Assembly (NCBI GenBank): GCA_943787725.1
Contig: CALSNM010000020.1
Coordinates: 1-36,006 of the forward strand
Reading direction: 5' to 3'
Length of the DNA stretch: 36,006 nucleotides
Source of the DNA: an uncultured Flavobacteriales bacterium
GTDB lineage: Bacteria; Bacteroidota; Bacteroidia; Flavobacteriales_D; Parvicellaceae
This document shows, piece by piece, positions 27,888 to 35,265 of the stretch (its first letter is position 1; every line of letters starts with the position of its first letter). The notes beneath the pieces are model-generated. The model made no database searches. It saw nothing but the letters and a program-made list of their open reading frames with translations, and was not told where the DNA came from. A program made the translations under genes and the position numbers.

Positions 27888-29414
27888 ATGGCAAGGAAAA
27901 TTGGCGTCCCGTTCAATTCAATTTTTTCGTGGCTCATAAAAAAACGAATTCATCAAATTGACTTATTTAAGCAATATCCCATTGACGTGCAATTTGACGT
28001 CCTTGAACAATTAATTACCACAGCTAAGGATACGGAATTTGGCAAACAACACAAATTTAAATCCATTCATTCTTATGAAGAATTCAAGAAAAATATTCCT
28101 CTTCAATCATATGAGGATATAAAGCCCTATGTTAACAGGTTAAAGCAAGGCGAGCAAAACTTATTGTGGCCAACAGAAATAAAATGGTTTGCAAAATCCT
28201 CGGGAACTTCAGGAGATAAAAGTAAGTTTATTCCTGTTTCAAAAGAAGCGCTTACAGAAAGTCATTATCAAGGAGGTAAAGATCTTTTAGCATTGTATTA
28301 TTCGAACCATCCTAAAACAAAATTATTTAATGGAAAACACCTTATTCTTGGGGGAAGCGCGCAAATAAACTACATTAACAATAAGTCATATTTTGGGGAC
28401 TTATCGGCAATAATTGTTAAAAATTTGCCTTGGTGGTGCGAACTCAGAAGAACTCCCAAAAAGGAAATTACATTAATGGAAGAATGGGAGGAAAAGTTGG
28501 ATAAAATGGCTGAATCTACTGTCAAAGAAGACGTGCATATTCTTGCAGGAATTCCCTCCTGGACATTGGTTCTTTTGAAAAAGATACTTGAAAAAAACAA
28601 CACAGATAACATAATAGATATTTGGCCAAACCTTGAATTATATATGCATGGAGGCGTCAGTTTTGATCCCTATGAAGAACAATTTAAGGCGATAATTCAA
28701 AAAAGTGATATGAATTATGTTCAAACATATAATGCCAGTGAAGGGTGTTTTGGAATTCAAGATAGAGTTGTTGCAGATGATATGCTCCTGATGTTAGACT
28801 ATGGAATTTTTTATGAGTTTATACCCACGGATGAATTTGAAAGCGATTCACCAACAGTAATTAGCATTGAAGACGTTGAGCTTGATGTTAACTACGCTTT
28901 AGTTATCTCAACAAATGCTGGTTTATGGCGCTATGTTATAGGGGATACAATAATATTTACATCGCTTAAACCTTATCGATTTAAGGTTTCAGGGAGAACT
29001 AAAAACTATATCAATGCCTTTGGCGAAGAAATGATAATCGACAATGCTGAAAAAGCAATAAGAATTGCTTGTGAAAAAGCAAAAGCGCAAGTAAAGGAAT
29101 ATACAGCTTGCCCTATTTATATGGACAACTCAAGTACAGGAGGACATCAATGGTTAATTGAGTTTGAAGCTGAACCCGAAAATCTAGACTACTTCACTCA
29201 GACTTTAGATAAGGCCTTGAAATCTATAAATAGTGATTATGAAGCTAAACGATCAAATAGCTTAACTTTACGTTCTCCATTAATACAAAAAGTACAAAAA
29301 GGAACGTTTTATGCATGGTTAAAGAGCAAAGGAAAAGCAGGAGGGCAGAATAAAATCCCTAGGCTTTCAAATGACCGTAAAATAGTTGATGAAATATTGG
29401 AATTGATTAAATGA
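27888..29414 (+). CDS. GH3-family acyl-acid-amido synthetase
   Basis: A 508-residue member of the ANL superfamily group known from plant GH3 auxin-amido synthetases; bacterial members occur almost everywhere in the Bacteroidota but their substrate is unknown. The protein starts MARKIGVPFNSIFSWL and has the family's ATP-binding loop KSSGTSGDKSKFIPVS (about residues 104-120), the YNASEG motif, and the WRYVIGDTIIF motif, then the mobile C-terminal domain beginning near SGRTKNYINAFGEEMII. The next gene overlaps its stop by four bases (ATGA), which suggests coupled translation. Confidence 0.9.
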   Translation: MARKIGVPFNSIFSWLIKKRIHQIDLFKQYPIDVQFDVLEQLITTAKDTEFGKQHKFKSIHSYEEFKKNIPLQSYEDIKPYVNRLKQGEQNLLWPTEIKWFAKSSGTSGDKSKFIPVSKEALTESHYQGGKDLLALYYSNHPKTKLFNGKHLILGGSAQINYINNKSYFGDLSAIIVKNLPWWCELRRTPKKEITLMEEWEEKLDKMAESTVKEDVHILAGIPSWTLVLLKKILEKNNTDNIIDIWPNLELYMHGGVSFDPYEEQFKAIIQKSDMNYVQTYNASEGCFGIQDRVVADDMLLMLDYGIFYEFIPTDEFESDSPTVISIEDVELDVNYALVISTNAGLWRYVIGDTIIFTSLKPYRFKVSGRTKNYINAFGEEMIIDNAEKAIRIACEKAKAQVKEYTACPIYMDNSSTGGHQWLIEFEAEPENLDYFTQTLDKALKSINSDYEAKRSNSLTLRSPLIQKVQKGTFYAWLKSKGKAGGQNKIPRLSNDRKIVDEILELIK

Positions 29415-30220
29415 AGCTGAAGTTGTTTATATTCGTATTTGTTTTTGGCGTTGTTATTAGAGGTAACGGTCAAATAAAATTTGAATTGATTGATGCGTTT
29501 TCAACAACAACTAAAGACTTTACAACAGATCATTTGAATAGAATTTATTTGATTGATAATAATCAAATTTTCAAGTTGAATTATGCTGGAGATACGCTAT
29601 ACGTGTATAGCAATAAAACACTAGGAAATATTAATTGCTTGGACGTAAACAATACACTTCGCCCAATTTTGTTTTTCAAAGAAAATGCGCGTATTGTAAT
29701 TACGGACAATACATTGTCTGCACAACAAAATCCATATTCCTTGGAAGATTTGGACTTATACCAAGCACAATTAATTGCAACGAGTTTGGTTGATAATGGA
29801 ATTTGGATTTATGATCAGGAACTGTTTCAATTAATAAAGGTAAACAAGGAATTCGAGCGAATCTATGAATCTGGAAACTTAGAGCAAATTCTCCAAAAAG
29901 ATAATTTAAGCCCTTCACAAATTCTTGAGCACCAAGATAAGGTTTATATGGTTTGTCCTGAGCAGGGTATTTTGGTTTTTGATATATATGGGTCGTATAT
30001 TAAAACTATTCCATTATTAGATGTAGGTGAAATTCAGATTGATGAGAATATTATATATTATCAAAAAGAGGGAAATTATTATGGCTACGGTTTAATCGAT
30101 TTTCAAGAGGTAAAAATTCAACTTCCTTTTGATACTTTTGAAAAAATAAGGCTAGAAAAAGACCGTTTAATTGTTCTCTCCAGAAACAAAATTTCAATAT
30201 ATTCTATTGGAAATAAATAA
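29411..30220 (+). CDS. Secreted protein, probably a beta-propeller
   Basis: A 269-residue exported protein with a signal peptide (KLFIFVFVFGVVIRGNGQ). The mature part repeats short strands of the type RIYLIDNNQIFKLNYAGD, GIWIYDQELFQLIKVNKE and ILVFDIYGSYIKTIPLLD, spaced about 40-50 residues, consistent with an NHL-like or six-bladed propeller. It overlaps the GH3-family gene by four bases and so is co-expressed; the same pairing of a GH3-type gene with a secreted propeller is one I have some memory of from Flavobacteriales genomes, but its role is unknown. Confidence 0.65.
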   Translation: MKLKLFIFVFVFGVVIRGNGQIKFELIDAFSTTTKDFTTDHLNRIYLIDNNQIFKLNYAGDTLYVYSNKTLGNINCLDVNNTLRPILFFKENARIVITDNTLSAQQNPYSLEDLDLYQAQLIATSLVDNGIWIYDQELFQLIKVNKEFERIYESGNLEQILQKDNLSPSQILEHQDKVYMVCPEQGILVFDIYGSYIKTIPLLDVGEIQIDENIIYYQKEGNYYGYGLIDFQEVKIQLPFDTFEKIRLEKDRLIVLSRNKISIYSIGNK

Positions 30221-30239
30221 ATGAAACGCGTGTTTCATT
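30220..30239. promoter_or_regulatory. Inverted repeat AATGAAAC-N4-GTTTCATT
   Basis: Eight-base perfect arms around the loop GCGT, beginning on the last base of the stop codon of the 29411 gene and 91 bases before the kinase start. There is no T tract after it, so it resembles an operator or a short RNA stem more than an intrinsic terminator. Confidence 0.35.
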
Positions 30240-30330
30240 CAAATAATTGAAAATATTCGAAATTTTTAGACTTATCAACAAGTAGCGAATAGAAATAATT
30301 GTACTTTAGGTGCTCTTAAAACTTAGCGGA

Positions 30331-30945
30331 ATGCACATAGCCATAGCAGGAAATATTGGAGCGGGTAAAACAACCTTAACAGAGTTGCTTTCTAAGCACT
30401 ATAAATGGGATACACATTATGAAGATGTGGATGAAAACCCTTATTTGTTAGATTTCTATGATGATATGCAGCGCTGGTCATTTAACTTGCAAGTATATTA
30501 TTTGAATAGTAGGTTTACACAAATTCAAGACATAAAAGAGAGCAAAAACACGATAATTCAAGACAGAACGATACACGAGGATGCCTATATATTTGCCCCT
30601 AACTTGCATTCAATGGGGCTAATGTCTACGAGAGATTTTGAAAATTATTTTTCATTATTCAATCTTATGGAGTCATTTATTTCCGCTCCTGATCTACTAA
30701 TTTATCTTCGAGCAAGTGTTCCAAAGTTGGTTAACAATATTCAGAAAAGAGGTAGAGAATACGAAGAGAGTATACGTTTAGATTATTTAAAAAGGTTGAA
30801 TGAGCGCTACGAAGCTTGGATTTCGACTTATGATAGCGGAAAGTTGCTGATTATTGATATTGATGAAAATTCGTTTCATGATAATCCAGAAGACCTAGGA
30901 AAGATTGTTAGCCAAATAGACGCCGAGCTACACGGGTTATTTTAA
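30331..30945 (+). CDS. Deoxynucleoside kinase
   Basis: Salvage kinase of 204 residues. I use ATG 30331 (MHIAIAGNIGAGKTTLTELL), the usual start for flavobacterial members, instead of the in-frame TTG 21 bases upstream. Features: P-loop GNIGAGKTT, the YEDVDENPYLLDFYDDMQRW substrate region, QDRTIHEDAYIFA (ERS-like motif DRT) and the lid NNIQKRGREYEESIRLDYLKRL. It is clearly a paralogue of the gene at 23281 but not recent, since the two differ over most of their length. It ends eight bases before the convergent end of the histidine kinase gene. Confidence 0.93.
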   Translation: MHIAIAGNIGAGKTTLTELLSKHYKWDTHYEDVDENPYLLDFYDDMQRWSFNLQVYYLNSRFTQIQDIKESKNTIIQDRTIHEDAYIFAPNLHSMGLMSTRDFENYFSLFNLMESFISAPDLLIYLRASVPKLVNNIQKRGREYEESIRLDYLKRLNERYEAWISTYDSGKLLIIDIDENSFHDNPEDLGKIVSQIDAELHGLF

Positions 30946-30953
30946 TATATTTT

Positions 30954-32933
30954 TTATGATATAGATTGGTAAGGGATACTAATCTCAACTTTGGTTCCAG
31001 TTGTTCCGTCGTTCAAGTCCGTTACCCGAACCTGCATGTTCGTGTTATTCATTTTATTAAGAATCCGCAACCGGTTATCAATATTTTTCATCCCAGTAGA
31101 CTTTCCTGTTTGCTGATTTTTAGTTTTTAGTTCTGCACTTTTCTCACGCCCAATTCCATTGTCCTCTATAGTCCAAAGGAGTTTTCTTTCTTGTTTTTGA
31201 ACGCTGACAAATAACTTCCCTTTTTCCTCTAAATACCGGAGTCCATGCCAAACAGAGTTTTCTATAAATGGCTGAATAAGCATCGGAGGTATTTCAATCT
31301 CGTCTTTGTTAATGTTTTCTTCAATTGTAAAATCGTAATCAAATTTATCTTGAAATCGCAAGTGTTCTAGTTCTAAGTACAACTTTAATGTTTCAATTTC
31401 ACTGTCTAATGAAACAAAGTCATACTTAGAGTTTTCAAGAACCATTCTCATTAATCTGCTAAACTGAGACAGATATTTGTTTGCGCTTCTATCGTCATTT
31501 TTAGAAATAAAACTGTTTACAGAATTTAAAGAATTAAAGATAAAGTGAGGGTTCATTTGTGCTCGTAAGGACTTAAGCTCCAGCATTGCATTGGCTTTTC
31601 TTTTTGCACGGTTACTGCGGATAATTAAAAGTGCCGCTAATAGCAAGACGAAAAACCCACCAGCAAGCGCATAAATTATGATTCTTTGTTTTTTTAACTC
31701 TTCCCCCTTTTTGTTTTCAAGTAAAAACATGTTGTCCTTACTTAACCGAATATTGGATTGAAGCAATTCAATTCGTTTATCCTTTTCATCCAATTCATTT
31801 GACAAGGTGCTTGCCAGTTGAATATGTTTATTCTTTTCTTCTGTATTTGCTTCCTGTATTTTCACTAATTTCTGATAACTTTTAAGAGCGCTTTCATAAT
31901 CTCCAATTCGCTCATAGGCTTCTGTTATTAACCCTAATGCTTCCTCCTTCGATTCTAATGTCCCAAGTTCGTCGATTAAAACAATGTTTTGTTTAAGATA
32001 TTTAATAGCCTCCTTGGGTTTTTCTTCTTTTAAGCTTAAAGCGGCGATATTATTATAGTTATCAGTTAAGGCTTTTTTATTTCCTTTAGAGGAGTTAAAC
32101 TCGATAGCTTTTTGCTGCACTTGTATTTGTTGTTTAGTATTGCCTCGTTTACCATAAAACGTATTTGAATTAGAATAATACGAATTCACTCTCTCTTCAT
32201 CTCCAATATCATTGGCTAGTTGTAATGATTGGTTATACATTTGAAACGCCCCAGAAGAATCGTCAATGGCTTCATAAACATTTCCAAGGTTGTTCGATGC
32301 GTCAATTATCCCTTGCGGGTTATTTCTTGTTTGCTCAAGCACCAATATAGTGTCATAAGCCACTTTACTTTGGGTATAGTTTTCTTGTCGATAGTAAAGT
32401 CTCCCTAAGGCATTGATAGCATATATTTCATCGTCTTTGTTTTTTTTTTCAATAGCCAGAGCTTGAAACGTTTCATAAAAGCTCTCCGCTTTTTTTAATT
32501 TGGAATCTGCTTCATAAGCAGCTCCAATATATTTAATTGAATTATAGTATCCTTTTTCATTCTCAAGCCCATTGAATAATGCAAGTGCTTTTTCGTAACT
32601 CTTAATAGAGGCATCATATCTGCTGATGCTATAGTTAAGTGCCCCTAAAGTATTGTAACAATAAGCCTCACCTCTTTTATTATCTAGGATAAGAGCCAGT
32701 TCTATAGCTTTCTGCACATAGTCAAACGCCCGCTTTGGCGCCTCTTGAGAAATAGTATTTGCGGCATTTATCCAAGCAAATATTTTTGCGTCAGTATTTG
32801 CTCTTTTACTAATAGAAATCGCAACAGTATCTGTCTGCTGTGAAAACATTTGCAAGGTGCATAGAATAAAACTTGCTGCTATGTAAATCGATTTTTTCAA
32901 CAAATAGGCTTTGTGATTAGAACAAACATACAA
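30954..32933 (-). CDS. LytS-type sensor histidine kinase with TPR sensor region
   Basis: A 659-residue membrane kinase. After a signal peptide come about seven TPR repeats (residues 55-370: YNTLGALNYSISRYDASIKS, INALGRLYYRQENYTQSKVA and similar), a coiled coil (about 375-410), one membrane helix (418-438), then the LytS-type His kinase domain with the phospho-acceptor in QMNPHFIFNSLNS (His463) and an ATPase domain with IEDNGIGREKS and TGMKNIDNRL. Family members usually work with a LytTR response regulator, yet none lies beside this gene. The first residues look non-conserved, and a TTG at 32900 (LKKSIYIAASF) could be the real start. It is divergent from the secreted protein at 33114. Confidence 0.93.
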   Translation of the reverse strand: MYVCSNHKAYLLKKSIYIAASFILCTLQMFSQQTDTVAISISKRANTDAKIFAWINAANTISQEAPKRAFDYVQKAIELALILDNKRGEAYCYNTLGALNYSISRYDASIKSYEKALALFNGLENEKGYYNSIKYIGAAYEADSKLKKAESFYETFQALAIEKKNKDDEIYAINALGRLYYRQENYTQSKVAYDTILVLEQTRNNPQGIIDASNNLGNVYEAIDDSSGAFQMYNQSLQLANDIGDEERVNSYYSNSNTFYGKRGNTKQQIQVQQKAIEFNSSKGNKKALTDNYNNIAALSLKEEKPKEAIKYLKQNIVLIDELGTLESKEEALGLITEAYERIGDYESALKSYQKLVKIQEANTEEKNKHIQLASTLSNELDEKDKRIELLQSNIRLSKDNMFLLENKKGEELKKQRIIIYALAGGFFVLLLAALLIIRSNRAKRKANAMLELKSLRAQMNPHFIFNSLNSVNSFISKNDDRSANKYLSQFSRLMRMVLENSKYDFVSLDSEIETLKLYLELEHLRFQDKFDYDFTIEENINKDEIEIPPMLIQPFIENSVWHGLRYLEEKGKLFVSVQKQERKLLWTIEDNGIGREKSAELKTKNQQTGKSTGMKNIDNRLRILNKMNNTNMQVRVTDLNDGTTGTKVEISIPYQSIS

Positions 32934-33015
32934 TCAAAAAAGCGAACATAAAAATGGCTTACATCAATTAACATAGGGCAAGTGTGCCAATAAGCCTACT
33001 TCACAAAGCCACTAG

Positions 33016-33049
33016 GTTTACTCACTAACTGAGATGGTTCGTTTACTCA
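33016..33049. repeat. Direct repeat GTTTACTCA in the divergent region
   Basis: GTTTACTCA occurs at 33016-33024 and 33041-33049, 25 bases apart, between the divergent kinase gene and the secreted-protein gene. The 180-bp region otherwise shows only the promoter element listed next. Confidence 0.3.
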
Positions 33050-33079
33050 TTCGTCATTTTATTACAGTTTTTTTCAAAA

Positions 33080-33087
33080 TAGATTTG
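33080..33087 (+). promoter_or_regulatory. Bacteroidota -7 element for the 33114 gene
   Basis: TAGATTTG exactly matches TAnnTTTG and lies 26 bases before the ATG. No convincing TTG box is seen at the -33 position, so the promoter may be weak or need an activator. Confidence 0.45.
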
Positions 33088-33113
33088 TCCTATCAATTAC
33101 TAAACTAAAAATC

Positions 33114-33521
33114 ATGAAGACATTTCTTTCGATACTACTTATTGGATATACAGTAGCAGTTTCTTCTCAGAACGAAGAGAATAATATTGCTATACAAAAG
33201 CAGGTAAGTCTGCCTAATGATGTTGGAAATTATATTAATAATCCATCTATACAAATTAATACGAGAAACATAAATGTGCCTTCCATTAATTTGAATATAA
33301 ATCACGCAAAGCAAGAAAAGGTAAAAAAAGTTAGCCCTAAAAGATTGGAAGACTTTAGAATTAAAACGGGTAATTCTTCTTCAGGAAGTGTTTCTCACAA
33401 GCATAAAAAAGAGCATAAATCATTTCGAAAGAAGGTTTTAAAACCCATAAAATGTTGGATGCAAAGAACATTTAAATACAATTCTAGATTTCATTTAAGT
33501 TGTGAATGTTTTCAATTTTAA
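33114..33521 (+). CDS. Small basic exported protein of unknown function
   Basis: A 135-residue protein with a signal peptide (KTFLSILLIGYTVAVSSQ). The mature chain has an Asn/Ile-rich part (NINVPSINLNINHAKQ) and then a strongly basic C-terminal half (KHKKEHKSFRKKVLKPIKCW) ending in SCECFQF. No family is recognised. The basic half could bind nucleic acid, polyanionic polymers or lipopolysaccharide; that is inference. The M23 peptidase follows 22 bases after its stop, so the two form one unit. Confidence 0.6.
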   Translation: MKTFLSILLIGYTVAVSSQNEENNIAIQKQVSLPNDVGNYINNPSIQINTRNINVPSINLNINHAKQEKVKKVSPKRLEDFRIKTGNSSSGSVSHKHKKEHKSFRKKVLKPIKCWMQRTFKYNSRFHLSCECFQF

Positions 33522-33543
33522 AATAAGCGATAAACTACTTACT

Positions 33544-34002
33544 ATGCGTACAATTAAAATTTTATCTGTCCTTACAATTTTACTGTTAGCTAATCTAGCG
33601 TTTGCCCAAGATGATTGTGCTAAAATGCCTGTTGAAAAGGGAACAATTGGAAGTTTATATGGTTACCGAATTCACCCGATTACGAATACGAAAAAGTTTC
33701 ATACTGGGTTGGATATTCGAGCTAAATATGGCAATTCTGTATATGCGGCTTTTGACGGAGTAGTGATAGAAGTCAAAAAGAGCAATAAGGGTTATGGTAA
33801 TAGAATCAGAATATTACACGAAAATGGCTTAGTAAGTCTCTATGCGCATTTGTCTGGGTTTTCAGTAAAAATAGGAGATGTTATTTGCAAAGGGAAAATT
33901 ATTGGGAAAATTGGAACATCCGGAAACTCTACTGGACCTCACCTTCATTTTGAAATAATTGACAATAAAAAGAAGATCAACCCTTTGGAATACCTTTTAT
34001 AG
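33544..34002 (+). CDS. Short M23 (LytM) peptidase
   Basis: A 152-residue exported zinc peptidase, almost only the catalytic domain. I use ATG 33544 because it gives a proper signal peptide (RTIKILSVLTILLLANLAFAQ); the in-frame ATG at 33502 overlaps the preceding gene. The M23 site is complete: His53 and Asp57 in FHTGLD, and the His133-x-His135 pair in GPHLHFEI, with the opening motif GSLYGYRIHPITNTKKFH. Role: cutting peptidoglycan peptide bridges, or partner of such an enzyme. It is the second M23 protein in the window (compare 14310) and lacks LysM. It converges with pth, 14 bases away. Confidence 0.9.
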   Translation: MRTIKILSVLTILLLANLAFAQDDCAKMPVEKGTIGSLYGYRIHPITNTKKFHTGLDIRAKYGNSVYAAFDGVVIEVKKSNKGYGNRIRILHENGLVSLYAHLSGFSVKIGDVICKGKIIGKIGTSGNSTGPHLHFEIIDNKKKINPLEYLL

Positions 34003-34016
34003 TAGTGCTCTCTATT

Positions 34017-34580
34017 TTACTTATTGTTGAATTCGTTCATGGTTCTGTCCAAGCCAATTGTTACAAATGACTTGATAGCATTTCCAATTGTTTCAACCCT
34101 TTCTTCAAGCGCTTGTTCCTCTTCTTTTGACCATTTACCAAGTACGTAGTTGACTTGGTTTCCTGGGTTGAATTCACTTCCTACCCCAAATCGAAGTCGA
34201 CTGTATTTATTCGAGCTTAATACGAGCTGAATATCTTTTAACCCATTATGTCCGCCATCACTTCCTTTTGCTTTAATCCTTATTTTACCAAAGGGTAATG
34301 CAATGTCGTCGGTGATAACTAGCAAGTTATTGGTGTCAATTTTTTCTTTTTGCATCCAATAGTTCACGGCCTTCCCGCTTAAGTTCATAAAAGTGTTTGG
34401 CTTAATTAAAATAAGCGTTCTTCCTTTAAATTTTAGAACAGCTCTATCGGCTAAACGGTCTGGCTCAAAACAAATATTGGACGCATTAACAAATGCGTCC
34501 AATATTGTAAATCCTATATTATGTCGGGTGTTTTTATATTGATCACCCGGATTACCCAATCCAATGATTAGATACTTCAT
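34017..34580 (-). CDS. pth: Peptidyl-tRNA hydrolase
   Basis: Frees tRNA from peptidyl-tRNA dropped by stalled ribosomes; essential in most bacteria. The 187-residue product has the family start MKYLIIGLGNPGDQYKNTRH with catalytic His20, substrate-site Asn10, the KPNTFMNLSG segment, and DDIALPFGKIRI and GSDGGHNGLKDI. The frame is intact. It is the last gene of the prs-rplY-pth group; its start is three bases beyond the stop of rplY. Confidence 0.96.
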   Translation of the reverse strand: MKYLIIGLGNPGDQYKNTRHNIGFTILDAFVNASNICFEPDRLADRAVLKFKGRTLILIKPNTFMNLSGKAVNYWMQKEKIDTNNLLVITDDIALPFGKIRIKAKGSDGGHNGLKDIQLVLSSNKYSRLRFGVGSEFNPGNQVNYVLGKWSKEEEQALEERVETIGNAIKSFVTIGLDRTMNEFNNK

Positions 34581-34583
34581 AAT

Positions 34584-35222
34584 TTATTCTGCTGCTGCTT
34601 CTCCTTCAGCGCCCTCTTCTCCTTCAGCGCCCTCTTCTCCTTCAGCACCATTTTCTTCCTCTTCTTCCTCTTCTGATGCGCCTCTTGACATTGCAACACC
34701 AAGAACAACAGCGTCTGCTGGGTCTAAAAACCTAAGTCCAGAAATATTCATCTCTGAAACTCTTATTTTATGACCAATTCTAACTTTGGAAATGTCTACC
34801 TCAATTGCATCTGGTAAGTCTGAAACTTTTCCTTCAACCAATAAAGATCTAAAGTTTTGGGTTAATTTTCCACCATTTCTAACTCCAATCGAAAAACCAG
34901 TTGTTTTGATTGGAATTTTTATTTTTACAGCTGCTCCATCTTTGATCTCTAAAAAATCAATATGAATAACCTTATCTGTTAAAGGGTGTATTTGAACATC
35001 TTTAACAATTGCATTAATTTTATTTCCGTTAATCTCTAACTCAATGACATATACATTTGGAGTGAAGACTATTTTTTTTGCGTCATTTTCAGAAATGTGA
35101 AAATGAACTTGCTCTTTTCCTCCGTACAATACAGATGGAACTTTACCTTCTCTTCTGAGAAGAGTAGCATCTTTTTTCCCTACGTTCTCTCTAGAAGAAC
35201 CGCTCAATGATACTGTTTTCAT
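34584..35222 (-). CDS. rplY: 50S ribosomal protein L25, long (CTC/TL5) type with acidic tail
   Basis: Binds 5S rRNA in the large subunit. The 212-residue protein has the L25 domain in about residues 1-90 (SGSSRENVGKKDATLLRREG, SVLYGGKEQVHFHI), the second beta-barrel domain of the TL5/CTC type (about 95-180) and then a tail of almost only Glu, Gly and Ala, an extension common in Bacteroidota. The ATG is at 35222; 43 bases separate it from the end of prs upstream, and pth is three bases downstream. Confidence 0.95.
   Translation of the reverse strand: MKTVSLSGSSRENVGKKDATLLRREGKVPSVLYGGKEQVHFHISENDAKKIVFTPNVYVIELEINGNKINAIVKDVQIHPLTDKVIHIDFLEIKDGAAVKIKIPIKTTGFSIGVRNGGKLTQNFRSLLVEGKVSDLPDAIEVDISKVRIGHKIRVSEMNISGLRFLDPADAVVLGVAMSRGASEEEEEEENGAEGEEGAEGEEGAEGEAAAE
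34601..34654. repeat. Tandem 18-bp repeat coding for the acidic tail of L25
   Basis: Three consecutive 18-bp units start at 34601, 34619 and 34637; the first two are identical and the third has five changes. On the minus strand each codes for six residues of the GAEGEE type. Confidence 0.85.
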
Positions 35223-35265
35223 AATTATATATTTATTTATTGATTTGCAAATACAAAATGATCAC

